Source of the DNA: Chrysoperla carnea
Taxonomy: Eukaryota; Arthropoda; Insecta; Neuroptera; Chrysopidae
Direction: 5' to 3'
DNA: 64,000 bases
Assembly: GCF_905475395.1 (NCBI RefSeq)
Contig: NC_058337.1
Location: 93,800,368 to 93,864,367, forward strand
Below the pieces are notes generated by a model. That model worked only from the letters and a program-made list of their open reading frames with translations, made no database searches and had not been told where the DNA came from. Below are positions 25,901 to 36,085 of this stretch, one piece after another (position 1 is the first letter of the stretch; the number at the start of each line of letters is the position of its first letter). The position numbers and the translations under genes are program-made.

Positions 25901-26675
25901 ATTTTCAAATAAAATATTTAAAAAATTTTGTATGCACGTTATAAACTCATTATTCTTTGCCAAACTTTTAAAAAATCAAGTTTTTATTGAAATTCATACA
26001 GAATTTTAAAATAAAAATGTCAATTTTGCTTTGATCGCGTATATAACTTACTCGCTGAGTAAAAGTCCATTTCAATAAGAGAAATGAAATAAAGTTTTCG
26101 TGTGCTTTTACCTCAAAATTTCCTAAGAATAAAGAAAAAATTTTCAACACAGTTTATCTTTGCATTATAAACATCCATTTGAAGAAAAACGAGGAAATAT
26201 AGGAGCCTACTATAATAATTATAACATATTTGTTTGAATACCGATTTTACATGCGATTTACTATTAGACAAATTTTTTTTTTTTTTTTTTTGTATTATCT
26301 TCAAATTTTTCAATAATAATCCCAAAAAACTATTTTTGAGAAGTAAATATAAAAATACAAACCGATAAAAACAGGATCAATTTGACTGGATAGTATAAAC
26401 TTTCCATCACTTCGAATAGTATCGTCAAATATGATGAAGTGAATTTATATGTTAAAAGTTCATAAAGCTTATGATCTGCCAAAAGGAATTTTGCCCCAAT
26501 TTTTAATTTCGGATGACTTAATGTTAATATTTTACTATTTATTTCTTGATCGTTATTATTAAAACATAATCCTAAAATAATTAAGTAAAACTTTAAGTTA
26601 GTTTTGTATCATGTTTTTTAATAACTTATACCTACCTTTAATGATAAATGTTCTTATATTATCTTCACTGTCCAT
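22917..26675 (-). CDS. RNASEH2B: Ribonuclease H2 subunit B (apparent frame break in exon 2)
   Basis: RNase H2 removes ribonucleotides from DNA. Subunit B is a non-catalytic scaffold in the nuclear heterotrimer. Minus-strand exons are 26675-26636 (MDSEDNIRTFIIK), 26571-26363, 24203-24067 and 23168-22917. Splice sites and phases agree throughout. Motifs fit the family: DGKFILSSQIDPVFI then VLPYLKAKSNKYVSLDEILV, then YNKEKLLKWLKKKYDYLV, then INGIF-type SQYLDEE. In exon 2 the frame that reads GAKFLLADHKLYELLTYK must shift by one base near 26447 to reach FDDTIRSDGKF, because each frame alone is closed or unlike the family. This is either a sequencing or assembly error at an AAA run or a real mutation. 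About 212 residues are predicted, shorter than the human protein (312). It ends KLFKKQKTQL, without the C-terminal PCNA-binding motif seen in vertebrates. Intron 2 holds two repeats. Confidence 0.85.
24540..25135 (-). repeat. Dispersed repeat copy, minus strand, in RNASEH2B intron 2
   Basis: Reverse-complement counterpart of the 21320-21880 copy, with roughly nine in ten bases matching over the 3' third that I compared by eye. It runs from the TTCATATATACATG end (24545) to the GTGAAAACAAACAATTGTCT start (about 25125). Confidence 0.85.
25288..25791 (-). mobile_element. Small TIR transposon with ORF remnant (SWIM/YqaJ-like?)
   Basis: TAGAGGATTTT at the left and AAAATCCTCTA at the right form perfect 11-bp inverted ends, each flanked by TA (a possible TA target duplication). 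The interior is GC-richer than its surroundings. A minus-strand frame (25745-25521) reads MEKALDINIGDIFYLLGG and ends with ITEKPHEI. This resembles, from memory only, the N-terminal part of insect SWIM-zinc-finger/YqaJ-type mobile ORFs. The frame closes before any zinc-binding or nuclease motif. It sits in RNASEH2B intron 2. Confidence 0.5.
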
Positions 26676-28255
26676 TTTTATTCAACATAAAGAACTATTC
26701 TTATTTAATTTTTACTAAATTTTTTTAAGCTGTTTAATATATTTAAGACAAAGTAACACATTTATATTTTTGGTTAAATTGGTGTGCTTCAATGCATGTT
26801 TAAACATGTATGATTTTCAATGTCAAACTAAAAATAACAACTTGGATAAGTATGGGTTTTTTAATTTAAATTGATTGTTCGGAGCATGAAGTTCCGGAAC
26901 AAGCTAATGTTAGGACATAGACGGAGAGTTTTTTGCACAAAAGTGCGTAGCTTAAACCATTTCGCCTTCTGGCAGAATGCCCACTCAAAACCAGAATAAT
27001 ATACCTTTGGCTCAACCGAAACACCTTATAAACTAAAATAAACATAAAAGAGCTAAAGAGATGAACAAAACATGGTTGAGGAATACGATAATTAAAACGA
27101 TAACCCTATTTATATTAACTTCCCAGTATAGGCAATTCTTTCAATGGGTCTGATTTTTTAAATCGAAATTTTTAACATATCTTTAGGTTTCATGGTCAGG
27201 ACAAGGCATTAACACCAATTTTAAGAAGTATGTGTGTGTGTGCGTACGTACGTCCGTGATCATGTTTTTCCTCATCGATATCGCACGAGCAAAAAATGAT
27301 ATCGACTTCGTTAAGGTATCGATCAAAGCGTATTAACGGCAATATGATCCGAAAAGAATTTCACGTGTGGATGTCAATGTTCGCAACAGACCCTACCCAC
27401 GGTTTGTAATAAACTACTAATTATTAATCATTAAAATATTATTTAATAAAGAATTTGAAAAATTTCATTCTTCAACCTCATGTAATAAGCGTTGGAAATT
27501 GAAACCTTAGCTTTCTATTTAAAATGTGTTTAAAAAAACAGTTTTAAACTAAAAATTATTACCATCTTTTTTGTAACTCGGAGAGAACTCTATCAAATAA
27601 GACCATTGGTTGTTCATAAAGACGATTTTCTGATATTTGCATTTATTCATCATTCAATTTTACACATGAGATTATTCTTACATTAATTCATGTTGACTTT
27701 ATTTTTCTTTCAACTTAAATAATAATAAAAAAGCTTTTAATTTCATAAACTAAAAATGCATTTCATTGAAGTATTAAACCTTTCAAAATTTTTATGGAAG
27801 TATATCTTCATACTAGTCGATCGGTTTTATTCGGTATTTATTTTATGAACCAGGTATAAATTACATAAAAATTTTAGGTACAACCGACCAAACTATTTTT
27901 CTATCATTTGGAACCGTAATCCTGAGTTTAAGCGAAACTACCCGAATTTCAATAGAATTAAGAAAATTATTGAAAATAACTCACGAATATGATACCAAAA
28001 CTGATTATTCGAATGAACTATTGACTAAGTAACGGTATAATTAGTAAAAATTTAAATGATCGAACGATAAACGAAAGGACAGACAGGTAAAATGAAATAA
28101 AATAATTTTAAAATGATTGAACAAAACACAATTCTCTTTTAATATCAAACACAAAATATAATAATAATATATATATGTATGTATATATAAAATTATGAAA
28201 AATATTAAAAATATGTTTATATATTATTTCTACGCATAAAACAAAAATTTTGTTA
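26676..28255. other. Intergenic between RNASEH2B and FAM210A, nothing recognised
   Basis: The left part is the presumed RNASEH2B promoter on the minus strand and the right part is the FAM210A 3' flank. A TG/TACG-rich stretch lies at about 27232-27255 and an AT dinucleotide-rich stretch at about 28165-28190. No coding exon was seen. Confidence 0.4.
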
Positions 28256-30590
28256 TTATTTCGGTTTCGGATCAATTTTTGTTGCTTGATTTAAACTTTT
28301 CAATTCCGTTCGATAATGTTCTAAATCATCGGATATATTTTGTTTTCGTTGCTGTAGACCTTTTTTCGTTTCACGTAAACTTTCTTGTATTTCACCTTTC
28401 TTTTGATGATATATTTCTTTAATTTCTGTTTTAGTTGGTACTGGTTTAATGTAACCACGCTTTTTTAGAAACTTTATTGATACTGTTGTCCCGCCTAAAA
28501 TTATAAGACAAATTAGTATAATTTGCCTTAGATTTTTGAAATAAATACGTAGCGCCTCGATTTGAGCATAAAATTTTATATTAAATATAGACCGGCAGTG
28601 CTGTAAATATTCATTGCTTGCAGATTGATAATACAACGTAAATCGTAGATGTTTTGAAAACTAGATGAAGTTACTTATAATGAAATCAAATTATACATAT
28701 TGATACTGTATTCATTTTAGTATACTGCAGAGATTGTATTAGCATTCTATATTTACCAGGATCAAAATTAATACCCCAAAATAGAAGGTAATAATATAAT
28801 AAAATAAATTCAAATGGTCTTCAAATATCGTTTAAAATAATATTAAATGAAAATTAAGTATTTTCTCGCCAACAATTCATAAAAAACTTATTATAGTTTA
28901 TGCAGGGTCAAAGTCGTGAGAAATGCACTGAACTCCAGGAGTGTCTTCTAGACATGAAAATAATGTAAAAAAACTCCAAATGTTATTATCCGATTTTAAT
29001 TTGTTTTCAAGTTATAGCGTAATTAAAAGCCCTGCTGTGATGTCATAGCGGTATGAATCATAGATCATCAGTTAGTTCAGTGTAGACAGCTGGGTATAAT
29101 ATATCCAGCGGTATGTCATAGCGGAGTCATAGACCATCAGTTAGTTCAGTGTAGACAGCTGGGTATAATATATCCATAGATAATAAGTGTTTATATTTAT
29201 TATAATCAGATATCTATGAATATATCTGTCAAATTTATTTGTGTTATTTCGTATAGTGATACTCAAATTACGTCATCAAATTTGATGCCCGCGTTTTTGA
29301 CAGTTTAAAAAAAGGTTTAAAATTTAATTTAAGTTTTTGGCAAGAAAGCGTGTGTATTTTTCCGAAATAAATTTTTGGTGGCTTTTTATTAGTAAAATCA
29401 ACATTTTGAAGTACTTTTTCAAAAATAGTGGAATACCCTATTCTTTACTATCTTTTAAAAGCGGACAGAGTAGCTTCACTACATATTATAAAACAAAGTC
29501 GCTTTTTCTGTCCCTATGTCTCTATGTACGCTTAAATCTTTGAAACTACGCAACGGATTTTGATGCGGTATTCTTTTTTTTTTTAATAGATAGAGTGATT
29601 CAAGAGGAAGGTTTTTATGTATAATACATCTATATTATAGTAGAGTAAGGGATTGAAATAGGGGTTGAAAGGGATATGCTTCAAAAACTAAAAAAGTTGT
29701 GCATCGATTAAGCTCAAATATTGACACGATATACAACCAGCTTCAAAGATCTATTGTTTTTATATACTTTTAACCTTCGGAGGGTAGAAAGGTGTAGCGA
29801 GAAAGTGGGAAGGAATTATCGAATATTTACAAATATACCTAAGTGGGGTATCAAATAAAAGAGCATGACGTGTACATTACAAAACTGTTATCCCACGCAA
29901 GGAAATGTGGAGGGAGGGGTGCAAGTGGGGATGTTGCCCAGCAAAGCGGGTAGTTCACAGCTAGTCTACAATATTTTATTAATATCCTAAATCTAAATTG
30001 CTACAGTTACTAAGCTAATGAAATTATGATATTTGGTGGCGCCACGGAATATATCAAGATAACTTACCTAATGTAACCGTGTATCTTAACGGTGTAAAGA
30101 TTTTATATAAAGCATACGCAACAGCAAAATAACCCATTGTAGAATCCCTTAACGGTTTAATAAGAAATTCACTAACTCCAAAATGTTCTAAATAGCCTAT
30201 AATATCAATGCCGCTACTTGCCAAGTAATAGAAACCACCATACCATCCAACTGATGTTACTAAATGAACAGGTACAACTATATACCAATATTCCTTATAC
30301 AATTTTTTTAATTGTTGCCATTTTGACAATTTTACTTCATTTTTAATCGCTTCCGTTTTCGGTTCTTTCTGTTCTTGGCCGATATCGCTGTATTTAATAC
30401 ATGATGTCACTACTACATTTGGTTTTTGAAAAAATAATTGTTTCGCATTGCTTATTTTAGCTGTTTCTAAATTTACTCTTGTAAAATTTTTGAATGCTCT
30501 CACTGCTGGTGAAATACATTGCCGTGGAGTAATAGTTCTTTGAGCATTTATTACTAAATATCTCAAGGCAAAATTTGCCACTGTGCCCAT
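28256..30590 (-). CDS. FAM210A: FAM210A-like DUF1279 mitochondrial membrane protein
   Basis: Two exons on the minus strand, 30590-30068 and 28494-28256, spliced in phase 1 so that the junction reads TVTLG-GTTVSIKFLKKRGY. This matches the LGG-T-P-V-(x)-YLRRRGY end of the DUF1279 domain in vertebrate FAM210A. The protein has about 253 residues. The N terminus (MGTVANFALRYLVINAQRT) is basic and amphipathic like a mitochondrial presequence. The DUF1279 domain with its hydrophobic spans follows (YIVVPVHLVTSVGWYGGFYY; STMGYFAVAYALYKIFTPLR). The tail is a charged coiled-coil rich in K, E and Q, as in FAM210A. The family acts in mitochondria, in translation and muscle or bone physiology in vertebrates. 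A head-to-head paralog lies 1.1 kb away. The 28636-28495 part of the downstream open frame is intron. Confidence 0.9.
29040..29177. repeat. Tandem duplication of a ~65-bp segment in FAM210A intron
   Basis: Two adjacent copies share TCATAGCGG at the start and ATCAGTTAGTTCAGTGTAGA followed by CAGCTGGGTATAATATATCC at the end. They differ by a few bases near the start. Confidence 0.85.
29450..29967 (+). mobile_element. Probable non-autonomous Helitron
   Basis: It begins near a stretch reading ACTACATATTATAAAACAAA, contains TGAAACTACGCAACGGATTT followed by TGATGCGG, and ends CAGCAAAGCGGGTAGTTCAC plus AGCTAGT. This layout is familiar from insect non-autonomous Helitrons that insert between A and T and end in CTAG. 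There is no Rep/helicase coding. The 5' border is uncertain. Confidence 0.45.
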
Positions 30591-31715
30591 AATAAATAAT
30601 GTATAGACTATTTTTTGTTTATTTTTTTATAGATTTTTTGTTTATATTCCCATTTTTTGTTCTGGAAATTTATATATAAGATTAAAATAAAAGTATAAAA
30701 GTTATACGTAGTTGGAATACATACTTTATTTTGTAAATTTGGTTAAGTTTGATAAAATTTGTCCAAAATATGTTATTATGTCTAGTTTTACTGTATATTT
30801 TTAAACGTCACTATTGTTAGGGTTGTACAATAATTAAAATTTTAATATTTTCAATTAAAAATAATATTGCATAGAATTTCTTAATTTTTATAGAAATAAA
30901 TGGTCCATTTTTAGTCTTACGTAGAAATTTCGTGTATTATTATACTAAAAATATACAAATTTTGTATAGTTAAAGGGTTCATTTTTGTATTAAAATTAAA
31001 ATGAAAGACATTTAATTAAAATCAATTCATACAAAAAATTTTTGTTTTGTTTTTAACAAAAAAGACGTTCAAATATTTTACGTTTAGAAGGAATGTTATA
31101 AATACAAAAATTTCAATTCAATTTTATAAATTTGTGATAATAACATAAATATTGTTATGTTACTCAGCATTTTTAGAAAGTTGTCCTCTCGAAATTTTCT
31201 TGAAAGAAATATGTACGTAATTTAACTTAAACAAGGATTATTGAGACAATTGACTGAGTTAATTGTTGAAATATCATGTATAGACAGTGTTGATTTCGCA
31301 ATCAAAACTGTTTTTTTACGTCATGTAAATAAAGAAAGATGTTCACTCTTACACACAAAGTAATAAGAGTATCTTTCTTCTCACTTCCTCAGTGATAATA
31401 TACTATATGCTATAAACAAACAAACACATACATAATATATGAAACGTATAAATTTAAAATATATACAATACCTGTATACATACTTTTACTATATGTTAAA
31501 TAATTTAAATGTTCGAACGAACACTGTGCTTTGAACTCCTATTTTGGACAAGCAAAGTATGAGTAGAACAGACCCTACAAATGTCATTTACATAATTACG
31601 ATTTACGAATAATCGCGATTTTGTTGAAGCTAGCATAAGTTGATGTGACAAAAATTAAAATTTTAAAAATGAAATTTGTTTGTAATATAATTTGATAATT
31701 TATTAGGTTTTTAAA
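30591..31715. promoter_or_regulatory. Shared head-to-head promoter region of the FAM210 pair
   Basis: The 1.1 kb between the start codons of FAM210A (-) and FAM210B (+) must hold both promoters. No TATA box stands out from the AT-rich background. A fragment of the dispersed repeat (31232-31300, AATTGACTGAGTTAATTGTT) is embedded in it. Confidence 0.5.
31232..31300 (+). repeat. 5' fragment of the dispersed repeat
   Basis: Contains CAATTGACTGAGTTAATTGT followed by TGAAATATCATGTATAGACA, matching the 5' block of the copies at 21340 and 55858. The rest of the repeat is absent. Confidence 0.7.
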
Positions 31716-33709
31716 ATGAATTTACGCAATGCAATAATTTTAACTGGTCGACGGGTAGTTTTCACTCATAACAAACCAACAATTCAGTGTAAGTTTCCAT
31801 TCATTAATCGGCTTCATTTTTTATTTATGCATAATTAATTTGTACAACAATCTACGTGTAGTGAAGACCTTGAATCAAGGAAAAAAAACAACAGCCAAAT
31901 TACATGTTACACCAATACGGAAATATCCTGAAGCAAAACCAATTCCTTTGCCAGATAATTTGAATGGAGTTATACATTCAGAAACAGCAAAATGGTCTCC
32001 ACATCGCACAAGAGATATGACAACACCAGCAATTCTTTGTCACGCTTCTTTTAGGCAAGTCATTTATTTTGTACATTTGTTATCGTCTTATCAATTGTTC
32101 ATAAAAATTCACTCATTAATGTAATAACATCCATAATTACGCAGGTATTTTTTTTAAAACAAAAACATTTGTAATTATCGTTGGGATACAATTTTTGTAA
32201 ACATATTCAAATTGTTTTTTCGTTTATAATTTTACTTCTGTATATAAGAAATGCGAAAATTTTGAAGTAACAAAAGACCTCGATTTGTATAGTGGACACC
32301 CCTATAGTGCAAGGCCTAGTGACAAGGACGAGAGCGGTTAATGTTGTCTGAGAAACCAATTTTGAAGATGGATTACTTTAGAACATATCAAGGCTAACAT
32401 AAAATAAAAAGTAAAATTTTTTGAGATTTCGCTTAGTTTTCGAGATATTGTATGATAATTTTATATTTATTTACTATAGCGTTGTATATGAATTATGAGT
32501 ACTTTTTCTGCACCTTTTTGATGAATATCAAGAATAAAAAATTTGTTTTTAATTACTCTTTCGAGTAATTATTTTCATTAAATATTATTCCTTCTATTAA
32601 ATATCATTCTAGTCAATGATCAAGGAGTGAAAGTGCAAGAGTACATGTGTGACCACAATTTTTTTTGTATCCATATTAGGAGCTGTACTTACATTACGTA
32701 ATTCATTACGTAACGACCTCTCAACCCATACCCCCATATGTAACAGTTACACATCGTTATAGATTACACAAAAATATTTTTGAGTAACAAGAGGGGGGAG
32801 GGGTCGATGACAAAATTATCATAAAACCAACTACAGGGCTTCGGTGAAATGAAACTATATGGACTCAACACACCTCTAATGAAAATCCAAACGAAAAATA
32901 AGGGGGATTCGCGTGCGGGGGTTCCAAAAAACGAAGAAAATAAAAATTTCATAGAACCGAATGGGGATTCCATAAAATATTCGGTTGGAGGGTTTTGGAG
33001 TTACTGGAGTTAAGTCAGTCTTTTTTTTTCTAGCCTCAAACAAGATTTGAACAAATCAATTCAATCAACTCCAAGAAGTTCTGAATTCAATATTCAAGAT
33101 CCACACGTTGATAGCTATGATTGTACTGGTGCCGTCAGTTTAAATTCATCAATGCAAACAAATGTTCCAGAGCCATATCAATCTGGTACCAAATCAACTC
33201 ACTTGAATATGCCTGGTGGTCAATGGGAAAGTGGTCACAAATTTATTGCAGAAGATATGCGTAGCTCACATTACGTAAATACAATACGAAAAATGTCATC
33301 AGCATCTGATACCCCAGCAAAAACCGCAACATCAGGTGAAACTACGGAAAAATTAGAAAAAACTGAACCACTTTCAAAAAAGGAACAATTGAAAAGAGCA
33401 TTTAAAGAGTATGGTGCTGTAATTGTTGTTTTTCATGTTACACTTTCGTTAGCATCATTAGGAACATGCTACTTAATTGTTTCTAGTGGTTTAGACGTTG
33501 CTCAACTTTTAACTTCAATTGGTTTAGGTGATAATCAATTCACGGCTAAAATAGCTGCGGGTGCTGGTACATTTGTTGCTGCGTATGCATTACACAAATT
33601 ATTTGTACCAGTACGAATGAGTATTACTTTAGGTGCAACACCATTCATCGTTAAATATTTGCGCCAAGTTGGTTTTTTAAAACCTCCTAAAATAAAGCCA
33701 ACGGAATAG
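31716..33709 (+). CDS. FAM210B: FAM210B-like DUF1279 mitochondrial membrane protein
   Basis: Three exons: 31716-31788 (MNLRNAIILTGRRVVFTHNK), 31862-32054 and 33034-33709, giving about 313 residues. The last exon carries the DUF1279 domain: LSKKEQLKRAFKEYGAVIVV, then CYLIVSSGLDVAQLL, then AAYALHKLFVPVRMSITLG, then IVKYLRQVGFLKPPK. This fits FAM210B, a mitochondrial outer-membrane protein linked to haem synthesis and differentiation in vertebrates, more closely than FAM210A. The N-terminal half (exons 1-2 and early exon 3) is an extension relative to the human protein (about 190 residues) and is less certain. Intron 2 seems to use a GC donor (AG|GCAAGT), which alone keeps phase with the TTTCTAG acceptor. 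Exon 1 joins exon 2 in phase 1 through a weak acceptor. Confidence 0.82.
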
Positions 33710-33779
33710 AAAATTATAAATTTTCCTCAAAAACTATTAAATTTTGTTGTTATCTCACTAGAGATTTTCTTCATCATTG

Positions 33780-33785
33780 AATAAA
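33780..33785 (+). terminator. Poly(A) signal AATAAA of FAM210B
   Basis: Canonical hexamer 71 bases after the FAM210B stop codon, on the same strand. Confidence 0.65.
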
Positions 33786-36085
33786 CAAAATTAGTAAACA
33801 CAATTTTATAGGCACTAATTGGAGTACAATTTATGCTCAAACTGTTTTTATTGAGAATAAACAGCTAACATGGTTTTCCTTGCATGGACTTTTTGTTCAT
33901 TTTTGTATTTTAATGTATCATAACTCAATGTATTCAAATATGATCGAAATAAAACAGTTTCGAGGAAACCAAATTTTTAAAGATTTATGCTCTCATTTTT
34001 GATACCAATTTATAAAGAAAAACTCTCTGAGAAACAAGCTTTTGTTTAGATAAATTGTAAATTGGTTAAAATTTATGTTGCAATAATTGAAAATAAATAA
34101 GAGCTTGTAATTTAATGATTAAGAACTGCTCTATGAATATTTTGCTTCCGTAGACAAAACTAATGAGGCAGCTATCGTCTAAATTTCATTTTGTAAAGTC
34201 GTATTTTGAGTATGTTAAGTCAAAATATTAAATTTCAGTAATTAAATAGCGTGTGCCATACTATTGCCACCAAAATTTTATAACGTAAACTTAACTAGTT
34301 CAATCAGAACAAACACGGGGGTTGATGAGGTTTGATTATTTTTTATTTTATATAGTTTAAAAATATAATATATATGTATCGTTAAAACAAAACATTGTTA
34401 TATATGGGAATTTGGGTAAATAGATCTATAACGAAAATTGTCATATAAATCTTCGGATTTTGTACATAATTTTGTTTATAGTTACTTACAATGAAATATA
34501 AAAATATACATTTTATTATTTGTTAATTATTTGATTTATTTGTAATCATAATTTTGCCGAACAGAATCTTCGTATTTATGCCAACAACCGATATATAAAC
34601 CTCCGTTTGAAACTCGTCATCATCATTTCAGGGCCTTCCTACATGATTTGCAATTTTTGGTTGTAAACTAGTTTGTATCTAGTTGCAAACGAGTTTTTTA
34701 TAATTATTTTAGGATTTTGTTCCCAAAAGGAAACCAAGGGAACCCTAATACTAAAACTCCGCTTTTTTTCTGTCTGTCAGCGGGCTATATGGCATAAACT
34801 TTGACATTGTGTGTATTATTACTTCCGCTATAACAACAAATAATAATAAAAAACCTGTTTGTACGCTGGTGCAAACCCCTTCGTGTGCAAGTCCGATTCG
34901 CACTTGACCAAATTATTAAGGTATTATGTTAATTCAACAAGAATGTCAAGAACCGTTTACTTGTAATCAAAAAATTCTTTTGTTTTTTTTTTTGTGATAA
35001 TTTCTTTACCAATATCAGATAGACGTCTGTTGAAGCCAATATAAAAACATTCTTTTTGAAATTCCCCAAACTATTTGTGTTCCACGTTTTCTTGTCAGAC
35101 TAGCAGTTTCTAGCAATGTGTAAATTTGTTATTTACGATACAAGTGGGATAACAGCATTATTAACGTACGCATGCGAAATATGCACAATTAGTGCGTAGC
35201 ACGATAATTATTGTTATTGGTTTTGATTTTGCCAGTAATTTGGCTAATTTGATTGGTTGAAAATAATGAAACTATTACATTCGTAAATAAAAAATTATTT
35301 GGTCTTATACAAGAAAAATCGTGAAAATATATAATATTAAACGGTGGGGACGTAAATTATCAGTGGTTGTAAACGATTTGAGGTTTTATCATTGACGATT
35401 ATTTTACTTTTTTCTCCCGTTTAGAATTTAATAAGTATATTTCAATTAATAGGTAGGATCAAATTTTATATTGCAATTTCATTCTACCGTTCTTGTTTAT
35501 TTGTATATGATATCGTTTCACCGGTGAAATTTGCATTTTCTAAATGCATGTTGCTTCAAGTATAGAAATTTTACTACATTTTTAATATTAAAATATTTAA
35601 TAGTTTAAGATATATATATATATATATTTATATTCTCATTATTTTATAAAAAATATGCACTGTTTAAAATGAGAAATTGCTCCTCAAGAAATAAACTTTC
35701 CTTTCTGATTTATTGGCACAAATTTAAAGCGTATTGATTACTTTTACTAATAAAAAAACAGCCTTGTAAATTATATAATGTATGAAACAAAAATAAAACA
35801 TTCCGAGTATTTTTATTTTTTGTTAACAAAATAACTAAAAGAGGTGAATGAATAACGCTTACTTTGTTCAGAATTTTAACTAGACCGGTAATTAAAATTC
35901 AATGTGCTTTTAAAGACTTCCTTAAGGCTTGAAAATATCTTGTATCAAGTAATTATTCTGAAAATATTTCGATACGTGCTTGTCTGAAAAACTTAAATTA
36001 CGAAAATATTCGAACATTTTAAGACAAGCCATTGAATTACGCTTACGAAAATACTCAATAAATAAATTCAAAATTTGAATACACA
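33786..36085. other. Intergenic between convergent FAM210B and PHKB
   Basis: No gene recognised. It contains a partial widespread insect repeat (34725-34912), a short TA-rich run near 35608 and the 3' flank of PHKB. GC content is low throughout. Confidence 0.4.
34725..34912 (+). repeat. Partial copy of a widespread insect interspersed element
   Basis: The sequence carries GGGAACCCTAATACTAAAAC, then CTGTCTGTCAGCGGGCTATA, then CCGCTATAACAACAAATAAT, and finally CCTTCGTGTGCAAGTCCGAT ahead of TCGCACTTGACC. I recall this order of motifs from repeats in Lepidoptera and other insects. The middle of the usual element is missing. Confidence 0.55.

Noticed and set aside
28495-28636. Separate 126-residue protein with an N-terminal membrane segment
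   Set aside because: The first 47 codons are intronic. The splice acceptor at 28495 and phase show that the rest is FAM210A exon 2.
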